Assembly (NCBI GenBank): GCA_016209705.1
Contig: JACQVR010000131.1
Span: forward strand, 1 to 46,548
Direction: 5' to 3'
Source of the DNA: Planctomycetota bacterium
GTDB lineage: Bacteria; Planctomycetota; MHYJ01; JACPRB01
DNA length: 46,548 nucleotides
Shown here: positions 38,574 through 46,527 of the stretch, in pieces
How positions within the stretch are numbered: position 1 is the stretch's first letter
Layout of the letters: each line of letters opens with the position of its first letter
Translations under genes and position numbers: made by a program
The notes under the pieces: generated by a model
What the model was told of the DNA's origin: nothing
Seen by the model: only the letters and a program-made list of their open reading frames with translations
The model's database searches: none

Positions 38574-39462
38574 GGATGAGCCCATGCCTGAGGCCGCGGG
38601 CGGAAATCGAGACCGACGTCGCGCCCAGGAACCGCACCGATTCGAGCAGGATCGCGGCGCCGGCGACGATGATGTCGGCCCGCTTGGGGTCGAGCCCGCG
38701 GATCCGCCGGCGCTCCACCAGCGGCGTGCCCGCCAGCCGCTCCATGATTCGTTCGAGAGCGGGGATAAAGAGGACGCGACCATGGATGGCGGCGGGCCGC
38801 CGCTCATCCACCTTAGCATCGATGGCACCGATCGCGACGCAGGTTCCGCCGATGCCGATCAGGCTTCGGCGACCCGAGAGCGCCCGAAGGAGGCGCGGCG
38901 ACACTCGCCGCAATCTGGATCGGATCGCGCGCCGCGCCGCGTCCAATTCCCGTTCGGAAGGAGGGTCCGAGGCGAAGCACGACTCCGTCAGCGTCACCGC
39001 TCCCACTCGCAGGCTGGCCGCCTCCCGCAGGCGCCCGCGCGCTCCGGTCATCAATTCGGTCGATCCCCCACCGATGTCGATCGCGGCCGAGCGTGCCTCC
39101 GGCCGGTCCGCCGTGGCTCCCGCGAACGCCAGCCGGGCCTCGGAGGCTCCGCTGAGAATCCGAAGGGGAAGGCCCGTTTCCCGCCGGCAGCGTTCGGCGA
39201 ACTCCCGCGCGTTGGCGGCGCGGCGGAACGCCTCGGTCCCGACGGCCATGAGGGGGTCCACCTTGCGGGCCTCGCATTCCCGCCGGAACCGTTGAAGGGC
39301 GTGGAGGGTGCGGCGCATGGCGGCGCGCGAGAGACGGCCCGTGGCGGACAGGTTTTCCCCCAGCCGGGTGGCCGCCGCCCGGTGGAGCAGCACGCGGCCT
39401 TCGGCGTCCGTCACCAGGAGCTTGGCCGTGTTCGTCCCGACATCGATCGCGCCGAAGATCAT
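38545..39462 (-). CDS. ppx: Ppx/GppA-family phosphatase
   Basis: The 305-residue protein is an actin-fold exopolyphosphatase or guanosine-pentaphosphate hydrolase. It shows the phosphate-1 loop FGAIDVGTNTAKLLV, the catalytic-type MAVGTEAFRRA, the phosphate-2 loop AAIDIGGGSTELMT and GIGGTCVAIGAIDAKV. It is the short form, lacking the C-terminal HD domain of the 500-residue E. coli enzymes. The start overlaps the mgtE stop as ATGA, so both are one operon. Substrate (polyphosphate versus pppGpp) cannot be decided. Confidence 0.9.
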   Translation of the reverse strand: MIFGAIDVGTNTAKLLVTDAEGRVLLHRAAATRLGENLSATGRLSRAAMRRTLHALQRFRRECEARKVDPLMAVGTEAFRRAANAREFAERCRRETGLPLRILSGASEARLAFAGATADRPEARSAAIDIGGGSTELMTGARGRLREAASLRVGAVTLTESCFASDPPSERELDAARRAIRSRLRRVSPRLLRALSGRRSLIGIGGTCVAIGAIDAKVDERRPAAIHGRVLFIPALERIMERLAGTPLVERRRIRGLDPKRADIIVAGAAILLESVRFLGATSVSISARGLRHGLILECMNSMPL

Positions 39463-40829
39463 CGTGGAAGAGCGTCGTGAGGAAGGAGCAGGGTGGCCAG
39501 CGTGAGGTAGATGGTGACGTTCAGCATGTCGTTGAAGGCGGTGATGAAGGGCCCCGAGGCGACCGCCGGGTCGCGCCTCAGGCGGCGCAGGACAAACGGG
39601 ATGAACGCGCCGATCGTGGCGGCGAACGTGACGCTCGTGACCATCGAGACGGTGACGATGCAGGAAATCCGGAGCGAGATCGCTTCGGAGAAGTTGAGCA
39701 ACCATGCCGTGGCGCCCGTGAACGCCCCGCACAGCAATCCGATGGCCAGGCCGGTGCGCGACTCCATGAAAATGACCCGCAAGGTCTTGCCCGCCGTGAT
39801 GTCTCCGGTGGCGAGGCCGCGGACGACGAGGGTCGACGATTGGAGTCCCACGTTGCCGCCCATCGCCATGATGATGGGGACGAAGTAGGCCAGAGTCGCG
39901 ACCGCCGCGAGCGTTCCGCCGTATCCTTTCATGACCACGCACAGCGCGATCTCGATGGCCATGGCGCCCACCAGCCAGGGAAGGCGCCCGCGGACGCGCA
40001 TCCACACCGGGCTGTGCACGGGATGGACGTGCGCGGCGCCGGTGATTTGCAGGACGTCTTCGCTGGCTTCCTGGTGCACGACTTCCAGCAAGTCGCGCAA
40101 CGTTACCACGCCCACCATGCGCATGAAATTGTCCACGACCGGAACCGCCTTGAGGTGAGAGCGGCGCGCGATGCGGGCCACTTCCTCCTGGTCGAGGTTC
40201 TCGCCCACGAAGTGCACTTCGCGGCGCATGAAGTCGGCCAGCGGGGTTTCGGGCGAATGGATCATCAGCGAGCCGAGCCCGCAGACGCCGACCAAGCGCT
40301 CCCCGTCGTCCACGACATACACGACGGAAACCGTCTCGGGCGTCACGGACCCTTGGATCGCCCGGATCGTCTCGCCGGCCGTGAAGTTTTCGGGAACCGC
40401 CACGTAGTTCCGCGTCATGAGCGCGCCGGCCGTTTGCGGCTTGTGGTGCTTGCGGTCCTCGACCCGCTCGCGTTGGCCTTGGCCCAGGCGGGCCATCAGG
40501 GCGTGTTCCCGATGGGCGGGAAGGTGATCGATGACTTCGGCGACGGCGTCCGCGGACATGCGGTCGAGAATCGGCAGCAGGCGGCTTTCGCCGGCGAAGT
40601 CGATCAGTTCCGCCCGCTCCGGAGAGGGAAGGGCCTCGAGCACGCCGGCGGCCTGGGCGGGTTCGAGAGATTCCAGGACGCGGATCCGGTCGTCGAGGTC
40701 CAGATCCTCCAGCATCTCCGCGAGGTCCACCGGCTGGATCACTGCAAGAAATTCCCGCAGGCGTTCGGGTTCCAAACCCTCGTCTTCGAGGATGCGAGCC
40801 AGGGTCAGGCGCGGTTCTTCACTCACCAC
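39459..40829 (-). CDS. mgtE: magnesium transporter MgtE, GTG start
   Basis: The 456-residue channel imports Mg2+ and is gated by its cytoplasmic domains. It has the N-terminal superhelical domain (about 20-125; DLAEMLEDLDLDDRIRVLESL), two CBS domains (about 133-255; MTRNYVAVPENFTAGETI, SHLKAVPVVDNFMRMVGVVT), a plug helix and five transmembrane helices (about 283-450). The pore segment FVPIIMAMGGNVGLQSSTLVVRGLA is present. All family landmarks are there. Two GTG codons (40,829 and 40,826) can serve as start; a strong promoter lies just upstream. No M-box leader is possible in the short 5' region. Confidence 0.94.
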   Translation of the reverse strand: MVSEEPRLTLARILEDEGLEPERLREFLAVIQPVDLAEMLEDLDLDDRIRVLESLEPAQAAGVLEALPSPERAELIDFAGESRLLPILDRMSADAVAEVIDHLPAHREHALMARLGQGQRERVEDRKHHKPQTAGALMTRNYVAVPENFTAGETIRAIQGSVTPETVSVVYVVDDGERLVGVCGLGSLMIHSPETPLADFMRREVHFVGENLDQEEVARIARRSHLKAVPVVDNFMRMVGVVTLRDLLEVVHQEASEDVLQITGAAHVHPVHSPVWMRVRGRLPWLVGAMAIEIALCVVMKGYGGTLAAVATLAYFVPIIMAMGGNVGLQSSTLVVRGLATGDITAGKTLRVIFMESRTGLAIGLLCGAFTGATAWLLNFSEAISLRISCIVTVSMVTSVTFAATIGAFIPFVLRRLRRDPAVASGPFITAFNDMLNVTIYLTLATLLLPHDALPR

Positions 40830-40838
40830 GTTTCGTCA

Positions 40839-40867
40839 ATTCTAGTGCGCGGCCGCGGTCGTGTCAG
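40839..40867 (-). promoter_or_regulatory. promoter of mgtE-ppx
   Basis: Minus strand CTGACA (40867-40862), 17-nt spacer, TAGAAT (40844-40839); each box matches five of six consensus bases. The -10 box is 9 nt from the first GTG, so the leader is only a few nucleotides. Confidence 0.6.
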
Positions 40868-40912
40868 GCATTTGAGCGCCGGGATTTGTCGCGAGCCGGG
40901 GAGGCGCCCGGT

Positions 40913-40918
40913 TACAAT
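40913..40918 (+). promoter_or_regulatory. -10 box, leaderless start
   Basis: TACAAT lies exactly 6 nt before the ATG at 40,925, with no Shine-Dalgarno site. Spacing is identical to 14,225 and 20,918. Confidence 0.5.
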
Positions 40919-40924
40919 GATCCG

Positions 40925-41512
40925 ATGATCTCCTGCTTCAAGCTGGGCGCGCTGATTGTGACCGGCGCTGGGGTCCTGGCGCTTCTCGTGATCTTGGCGT
41001 CCGGGGCGCGCGCCCGCGGAAAGTTGACGTACTGCCGCAACAATCTGCGCTTCCTGGGTCAGCTCGCCCACCAGCAGCTTCCTTCCGGAGTGGATGAAAG
41101 CGGAGCCGAGGTTCACTTGACCGGACGGGCGTTCTGGCAGGCCGTGCGCCGCGATCATTTTACGCGGTCGAATCCACGGTTGGGAAAGCGGGAATGGATC
41201 GTCCGGTTCGGAGGCATGAATCCGTTCGGCTGTCCCGTGCGAGGCGCGCAACCTTTGGATCTCAGCCGGCTCAAGCCATCCGAGCTCGAAGCCCATATGA
41301 GCGATCCGGAAACGATCGACTACCTGGGACCGCGCCGGCCGATCGAAGCGCCGCCCCCTGGATTTCTGATCCTGGGCGCGGATCGTCGCGGAAATCATCC
41401 TCGCGGGGGCCACATCCTCCGCGTAGACCTGTCGATCGACGATCTCCGCGACGCCGTGAACGTTCAGGAGTGGGTCGCCGCGCCGGACGCGGACGCTTCG
41501 GTGGCCGATTAG
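40925..41512 (+). CDS. single-span pseudopilin-like protein, unknown
   Basis: The 195-residue product has one N-terminal transmembrane helix (about 5-26, LGALIVTGAGVLALLVILASGA). It is followed by ARGKLTYCRNNLRFLGQLAHQQ, which resembles the start of planctomycete pseudopilin-like (DUF1559-type) proteins, where a CxNNLxQLG motif follows the membrane helix. A prepilin-peptidase site is not obvious in front of the helix. The rest, including HPRGGHILRVDLSIDDLRD, resembles no family I can name. The start follows a TACAAT box by 6 nt. Confidence 0.6.
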   Translation: MISCFKLGALIVTGAGVLALLVILASGARARGKLTYCRNNLRFLGQLAHQQLPSGVDESGAEVHLTGRAFWQAVRRDHFTRSNPRLGKREWIVRFGGMNPFGCPVRGAQPLDLSRLKPSELEAHMSDPETIDYLGPRRPIEAPPPGFLILGADRRGNHPRGGHILRVDLSIDDLRDAVNVQEWVAAPDADASVAD

Positions 41513-41520
41513 CCGGCGCT

Positions 41521-41559
41521 GCTCCCTACCAGCCACCAGCTTCCAGCTACAAGCTTTCG
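41521..41559. repeat. short AGCTACAAGCT-type repeat
   Basis: CTACCAGCCACCAGCTTCCA and GCTACAAGCTTTCG are tandem near-repeats of CCAGCT/CAAGCT between two convergent genes. AGCTT and AAGCT could form a short stem. It is related in style to the 17,960-18,056 tract. Confidence 0.45.
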
Positions 41560-42734
41560 TCCCCCCACTCCCCCTGGATCAACGGAAGCAGGTATTCCTC
41601 GCTGAGGATGAGCGTCGCGGAAGCCAGCGGAATCGCCAGGAGCACGCCGAGAAACCCGAACAGCTCGCCGAAGATGAAGATGGCCAGAATGACGACCATC
41701 GGGTGGAGGCCCGTCTGTTGACCCAGGATCACCGGTTGCAGGACCAGACTCTCCAGGGCCTGGATGAAGATGAACAAGCCCACGACCAGGAAGAAGACCG
41801 TTCCGAAGCCGCCCGTTTCCGCGAGGACGAAGAGGCTCGTCACGGTGAAGGTCACGACGACGCCCACGAACGGGACCATCGCCAGAACCGCGTACAGGCC
41901 GCCGAAGAAAAGTGATAATTTTACGCCCAGCGCCGTCAGCACCACGAACAGGATCGTTCCCTCGATGAGCGCGATCAGGATCTGCCCGCGGAAGAAGGCG
42001 GCATTAGCTTCATGGATGCGCTCCAGCGCCCGCAACAACCGTTCCTGATAGGCTTCGGGAATGATCTCCTGGAACCGTTCCCACCAGGAGTTCATGTTCT
42101 TGAGGAGGAAAAACATGTAGACCGGAACCAGGACACAGAACGACAGCACGGCCAGCGTGCCGTGGATTCCGGTCAACGCTCCTTCCAGGAGGACGCGGCC
42201 CACCTTCTGCGCCGCCTGAAGCACGTCCCCTTCGTGGCCGCGGAGCTTTTCCCGCAGAATGGTCAGAAGCTCCTTGCCCTCTTCTCCCCCGATCCACTCC
42301 TGGAGTTTTTCCTCGCTCCAGCTCGCGAATCTTCCGAATTTGGGCGGATCGTACTTGCCGTTCTGGTTGGCGTCTTCGAATCGATCTCCCGGATCGTACC
42401 GGCCGTTGCGGTTGAAATCGACCGTGATCCGTTCTCCGATGAATCCCTCTTCGACGAACACCACCGCCTGGTTCACCAGGACCGGCGTGCCCATGAGCGC
42501 GAGGGCCGCGACGCCTCCCAGGAAGCCGGCATAGACCAGCATGATAGCCGCCAGCCGCGGCATGTGGATTTCCAGAGCGGTCACCACCGGATTCCAGATG
42601 TAGGTCAGCAGGAACGCGATGAGGAGGGGCACGAAGATCAGCCGGAGGTGGTACGCGAGCACGAGCGCCGCGACGACGAGTCCGAGAATGAGGATCGTCT
42701 GCCACCACTTGCTCATTTTCGGCGAGGCGTTCAC
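41547..42734 (-). CDS. AI-2E-family transporter with EF-hand-like insert
   Basis: The 395-residue membrane protein has the PerM/TqsA layout. Three N-terminal helices (about 11-31, 31-52 and 60-85) are followed by a long soluble region and then helices ending in LQPVILGQQTGLHPMVVILAIFIFGELFGFLGVLLAIPLA, the family hallmark. Members export varied small molecules; the substrate here is unknown. The odd part is residues 106-132: two consecutive calcium-loop-like motifs, DFNRNGRYDPGD and DANQNGKYDPPK, in the dockerin/EF-hand spacing (D-x-N-x-N-G). They lie in the soluble loop after the third helix. The start is GTG at 42,734; ATG at 42,716 is an alternative. Confidence 0.88.
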   Translation of the reverse strand: MNASPKMSKWWQTILILGLVVAALVLAYHLRLIFVPLLIAFLLTYIWNPVVTALEIHMPRLAAIMLVYAGFLGGVAALALMGTPVLVNQAVVFVEEGFIGERITVDFNRNGRYDPGDRFEDANQNGKYDPPKFGRFASWSEEKLQEWIGGEEGKELLTILREKLRGHEGDVLQAAQKVGRVLLEGALTGIHGTLAVLSFCVLVPVYMFFLLKNMNSWWERFQEIIPEAYQERLLRALERIHEANAAFFRGQILIALIEGTILFVVLTALGVKLSLFFGGLYAVLAMVPFVGVVVTFTVTSLFVLAETGGFGTVFFLVVGLFIFIQALESLVLQPVILGQQTGLHPMVVILAIFIFGELFGFLGVLLAIPLASATLILSEEYLLPLIQGEWGDESL

Positions 42735-42767
42735 CGGATGCGGTTCCTGATGAATCGGTGGCGAGCG

Positions 42768-42860
42768 CTGGGAGATTTTCGGGATCTTGGAGATCGTGGA
42801 GGTTCTTATCTCAAGGGACCCTTATCTCGACATCCCCTTGATTTCTCCGACACGCTCCTA
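42768..42860 (-). repeat. palindromic element family 1, copy D (short)
   Basis: Left end CTGGGAGATTTTCGGGATCT, right end CTCCGACACGCTCCTA. Read on the minus strand it begins TAGGAGCGTGTCGGAG and then GGGGATGTCGAGATAAGG. The TAG is the stop codon of the Minf_1886-type gene. It is about 93 bp and lacks the inner part of copy A. Confidence 0.7.
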
Positions 42861-43268
42861 TTCGGACCGGACGTCTTTCGGCCGGACCGCCTGGCTGGGG
42901 GCGCGGTCGAATCGAAAGGCGTCGCCGAAGTCGTAGATGTTGCGGAAATCCTCGCGGCGGTCGTTTTCCGTCTTGCCCATGAGGCCCGCTTCGACCAGAT
43001 TGAACACGATCTCGCCGAAGTCGTCCGTGGCGTGCACGCCCCAGCATTCGAAGACGAGAGAGGCGAGGCCGCCGAACTGTTCCAGAGCGTAATCCCGGAT
43101 GCCTTCGAGCAGTTCGCGGCCGCTCACGTGGCCCGACGGGCGGCCCTGTCGCTTCAAGGTGTACTCCAACGCCTCGAAGATGAATCCGTAGGCGTCGATG
43201 GAGTAGCGCCCGTCGCGCACGGTGATCTCGCGCAGCACGTCCTGGGGAGTGCGATCTTTTCGGCTCAT
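42858..43268 (-). CDS. Minf_1886-family (TIGR04138) protein
   Basis: The 136-residue soluble protein resembles the uncharacterised family typical of Planctomycetota and Verrucomicrobiota. It has DGRYSIDAYGFIFEALEYTLKR, GHVSGRELLEGIRDYALEQFG and ARHVLECWGV-like text, here LVFECWGVHATDDFGEIVFNLVEAGLMGKTENDRREDF. Function is unknown. The start overlaps the metG stop as ATGA, implying co-transcription and translation coupling with metG. The stop TAG coincides with the end of repeat copy D. Confidence 0.85.
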   Translation of the reverse strand: MSRKDRTPQDVLREITVRDGRYSIDAYGFIFEALEYTLKRQGRPSGHVSGRELLEGIRDYALEQFGGLASLVFECWGVHATDDFGEIVFNLVEAGLMGKTENDRREDFRNIYDFGDAFRFDRAPSQAVRPKDVRSE

Positions 43269-44815
43269 TCCACAGACCGGTCGATTCGGGGAAACAAGGG
43301 AACGGGTGCCCCGACACGCGTTCCCGAGTCAATATACTCCCAACGCCGGACATCGTCCAGACGGGCCTTGGCGAGGCCGTTCGCGTCCAGGCCGAGCTGG
43401 CCCCATATCTGCCGCGCCGTGGCGGGAAGGACGGGTGAAATCAGCACGGCGATGATGCGCAGCGCTTCCGCCGCTTCCAGAAGCGAGGCCGCGACGTCGC
43501 CGCCCCGGCCTTCTTTGTTCGCGGTCCAGGGTTTGGTTTCCTCAAGAAAGGTGTTGGTCCGGCGCACGCGCTCCCAGATTTCGGTCAGGAGTTGCGGAAA
43601 TTGGAAGCGCTCCCAGAACGGGAAGAGGCGGTCGGCCAGGGGAAGGAGCGCCTCCCGCAGCGACGCGTCGACCGGGCGAGGGGGGGCGTGGGCCGGGAAG
43701 ACGCCGCCAAGGTACCGCCCTGTCATGCTCACCACCCGATTGAGGAGGTTTCCCAGGTCGTTCGCCAGGTCGCTGTTGTAGCGGTCGAAGAACTTATCCC
43801 AGGTGAAGTCCCCGTCATTCTCGAATCCCACGTCGCGCATCAGGTAGTAGCGCAGCGGGTCCGCGCCGAAGCGATCGGAGATCTGGAGGGGGTCCACGGC
43901 GGTCCCCAGCGACTTGCTCATCTTGTACCGCTCGGTGCCCGCGACGCCGTACACGAAGCCGTGCGCGTGGACGAGGCGCGGCGGGGGCAGATCGGCGGAC
44001 ATGAGCATCGCCGGCCAGATGATACAATGGAAGCGGGTGATGTCCTTGCCGATGACGTGCACGTCCGCAGGCCAGAATCTCGAAAATGCCGAGGCGTCGT
44101 CCGGGAATCCGGCGCCGGTGATGTAATTGATGAGCGCGTCGAACCATACGTAAATCACGTGGTGCGGATCGTCCGGAACGGGCACGCCCCACGTCAACTT
44201 CGCGCGCGAAACGCTGATGTCCTCCAGCCCTTCCTGGAGGGTGGCCAGGACCTCGTTCCGCCGTGATTCGGGCCGCACGAAGGGGGTGTCGCGCACGAGG
44301 GCGAGGAGCGGATCCCGGTACCTGGTCAAACGAAAGAAGTAATTGTCCTCCTCGAGCCATTGCAGCGGCGAGGTCGGGTGGTTCGGGCACGCGCCGTTCT
44401 GGAGATCCTTGTCCGTCTTGCGCGCTTCGCACCCCACGCAGTACCAGCCGCGGTAGGTTCCCTTGGTGATGTCGCCTTTGGCGAGGCAGCGGCGGAAGAC
44501 TGCCTGAACGGCGCGGAGATGGTCCGGCGCGGTGGTGCGAATGAAGCGATCGTAGGAAATATTCAGGCGCGCCCAGGCGTCGCGGAACCGCCGCTCCATC
44601 TCGTCGCAGTAGGCGATGGGATCGAGGCCGCGTTCGGCCGCCTTGGCGGCGACGTTCTGGCTGTGCTCGTCCGTTCCGATGAGGAAATAGACCTCATCCC
44701 CGCACAGGCGCCGCCAGCGGGCGACGGCGTCCGCGCCGATTTTTTCCAGCGCGTGCCCGAGGTGGGGCGCCGCGTTGGCGTAATCGATCGCCGTCGTGAT
44801 GTAGAACTTGCCCAT
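43265..44815 (-). CDS. metG: methionyl-tRNA synthetase
   Basis: MetRS charges initiator and elongator tRNA(Met). The 516-residue class I enzyme has FYITTAIDYANAAPHLGHALEKIGADA (HLGH for the HIGH motif), GTDEHSQNVAAKAAE and a zinc-binding insertion with GWYCVGCEARK and CPNHP. The segment VWFDALINYITGAGFP, the KMSKS loop (RYKMSKSLGTAVDP) and a helical anticodon-binding domain follow. The C-terminal OB tRNA-binding domain of longer MetRS is absent. MGKFYITTA is taken as start; a further 15 codons upstream are open but give a non-homologous extension. It is followed by the Minf_1886 gene. Confidence 0.95.
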   Translation of the reverse strand: MGKFYITTAIDYANAAPHLGHALEKIGADAVARWRRLCGDEVYFLIGTDEHSQNVAAKAAERGLDPIAYCDEMERRFRDAWARLNISYDRFIRTTAPDHLRAVQAVFRRCLAKGDITKGTYRGWYCVGCEARKTDKDLQNGACPNHPTSPLQWLEEDNYFFRLTRYRDPLLALVRDTPFVRPESRRNEVLATLQEGLEDISVSRAKLTWGVPVPDDPHHVIYVWFDALINYITGAGFPDDASAFSRFWPADVHVIGKDITRFHCIIWPAMLMSADLPPPRLVHAHGFVYGVAGTERYKMSKSLGTAVDPLQISDRFGADPLRYYLMRDVGFENDGDFTWDKFFDRYNSDLANDLGNLLNRVVSMTGRYLGGVFPAHAPPRPVDASLREALLPLADRLFPFWERFQFPQLLTEIWERVRRTNTFLEETKPWTANKEGRGGDVAASLLEAAEALRIIAVLISPVLPATARQIWGQLGLDANGLAKARLDDVRRWEYIDSGTRVGAPVPLFPRIDRSVE

Positions 44816-44862
44816 GCGGAACCGCCAACGATAGGACAAAGCCGATGCGGCGTCCAGCATCC

Positions 44863-44899
44863 GAAGTCAAGTCCACAGGCCAGAGTCCATAGTCCGAAC
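44863..44899. repeat. short tandem GAGTCCATAGTCC repeat, copy 2
   Basis: GAAGTCAAGTCCACAGGCCA and GAGTCCATAGTCCGAA resemble 31,017-31,044, with the block AGTCCATAGTCC shared exactly. The rest of the 44,816-45,006 gap shows no gene. Confidence 0.5.
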
Positions 44900-45006
44900 G
44901 GCTTGGGCGTTGCCGTATCTCGATCCGTGAGCGGCATCTCCGGCAAAGTGGCAATGAATCGTGAAGGCGCGAAGCCGCGAAGAGAATCTGTGAACACAGA
45001 TCTAGG

Positions 45007-45027
45007 AGCAATGCCCCTGAGCGAAGG
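45007..45027 (+). repeat. IS inverted repeat, left
   Basis: 21 bp, exactly complementary to the right end. It is preceded by CTAGG. Confidence 0.9.
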
Positions 45028-45038
45028 AGTTTTTGAGG

Positions 45039-46451
45039 TCATGCGCCGATCCTGATCTGGGTTTTGAAGTCGGCGACGATCTGCTTATGTTGGGGACGTT
45101 TGAGCTTGAAATTGCTCATCTTGACCCTGACGACGCGCGGGTATTGTCGCGGTCGGCGCGGTCGATCGAGTTCGGCCTCGGCGATGTCGAGGAGAAGTTG
45201 CTCGTAGAGAGTTGGAAGCCTGCAGGTTGGGGCACCCTTCATGCGCGGGAGCATGTGGGCGATGGCTCGAAGACTTCCGATGAAACTGATCTTGTCGGGA
45301 TCCAAGCTATGACGCTCCGCCGCCTCGGCCATGGTTCCCCGGACGAGATTGTAGGAGGCCACCAAGGCGTAGGCTTCCTGTATGACGTTGCGGGCGGTCT
45401 GGCTTCGGAAGATCGTCTTGAGCGTCCCGACCGCCGTGCTGCATTGATGGGTCTTCAATTCATCCAGGCCCAGTTCGATGTCCCAACGGCGATGGTATTG
45501 CAGGATCAGGTCGAGCGCAGAGATACTGCGATCCAACAGCGACGTGACGAGGCGGACACGCTCGAAGCCCCGAATCCTGTATTCGATGACGCGAACCAAG
45601 AGCCGAACCACACGAGAGGTAGAAGGCCGGCCTTGAGGACCTTGGACCTGCTGGCCGGCGGTCAAAGGGACTCTGGCCTCGATCCAAGCAAGGTAGTCTC
45701 CCGACTTTTTGGACGTGCCGGGAATCGCCTTGAATTTGGCATAGGCTGGGACTCGCGCAAGAAAGTGGCTCCCTTGGTGTCGGATGGCTTCGAAAAACCA
45801 TACTCCGTAGAAACCGCGGTCGATCAGGACGAGATCTCCTTCTCCAAGATGGTGAAGCATGTGGGCGGCCATTTTTCGTTCCGAAGCATCCCAGCGCCGG
45901 AAAACGACATCGCGGAAGCGGCGGGATTGGGTGTCCTGCAAGGCGACCAGCTTCAGCTGGGGAAAGGCGGCCCGGCCGCGGCCGGTCTTCATTCGCCCGA
46001 AGATTTTCCGATTACCTGGACTGTTCGGCATGGTCATGTGGCTTCCGTCGAAAGACCAAACAGACAAACCGTGAAACGTCGGAGCGGGTCGGACTTCCGC
46101 GGCCTGCAGACGGAAGAATCGCCGAAGTGGATCCACCCCCAACCGCTGACGGGCGTGAGCGATGGCATCATCGTCGACCGGACGCAGCGAAAGGGCGACG
46201 AGAAATTCACGAAGCCCACTCAGCAACCGAGCCAGGACGGCAGGGATGGCGTCGCTTCTGAAAACACACATCGACAGGACCAACCACATCATGAGCTTGG
46301 GCTGAAGTGGACTCGCTCGCTGTTTTCCGCGTCCCGAGGCTACCAGGGCGGCATTGATCGACTGATCCGTCGTTCCAGCGCACAGCGCTTCGACCGTGAA
46401 ATGCCGCGCGAGTTGGGAAAGTTCCTGGCGAGTATTGCCGATGAGAGACAT
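45039..46451 (-). CDS. IS4-family DDE transposase
   Basis: The 470-residue transposase carries the DDE triad as Asp135 (WSFDGSHMTMP), Asp211 (LVLIDRGFYG) and Glu326. The Glu lies in the YREK signature YHRRWDIELGLDELKTH (Tyr319, Arg322, Glu326, Lys333). An IS4-type N-terminal domain (LARHFTVEAL) and a beta-rich insertion lie between the second Asp and the Glu. The reading frame is intact, so the element may be active. ATG at 46,451 is preferred because AAGGAGG lies 5 nt upstream; a TTG at 46,487 would add 12 residues. Confidence 0.93.
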   Translation of the reverse strand: MSLIGNTRQELSQLARHFTVEALCAGTTDQSINAALVASGRGKQRASPLQPKLMMWLVLSMCVFRSDAIPAVLARLLSGLREFLVALSLRPVDDDAIAHARQRLGVDPLRRFFRLQAAEVRPAPTFHGLSVWSFDGSHMTMPNSPGNRKIFGRMKTGRGRAAFPQLKLVALQDTQSRRFRDVVFRRWDASERKMAAHMLHHLGEGDLVLIDRGFYGVWFFEAIRHQGSHFLARVPAYAKFKAIPGTSKKSGDYLAWIEARVPLTAGQQVQGPQGRPSTSRVVRLLVRVIEYRIRGFERVRLVTSLLDRSISALDLILQYHRRWDIELGLDELKTHQCSTAVGTLKTIFRSQTARNVIQEAYALVASYNLVRGTMAEAAERHSLDPDKISFIGSLRAIAHMLPRMKGAPTCRLPTLYEQLLLDIAEAELDRPRRPRQYPRVVRVKMSNFKLKRPQHKQIVADFKTQIRIGA

Positions 46452-46527
46452 AACAGCCTCCTTGTCGATGCTGACCTTGCCTTCCAACAGGGTCTATCGG
46501 CATACGGAGGCCTTTTTCATAATACGC

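Noticed and set aside
38534..38600. TPP riboswitch upstream of thiS
   Set aside because: The promoter lies 9 nt from the start codon inside ppx, leaving no leader for an aptamer; no thi-box sequence was seen.
40830..40870. M-box Mg2+ riboswitch for mgtE
   Set aside because: The -10 box is 9 nt from the start codon, so the leader is far too short.
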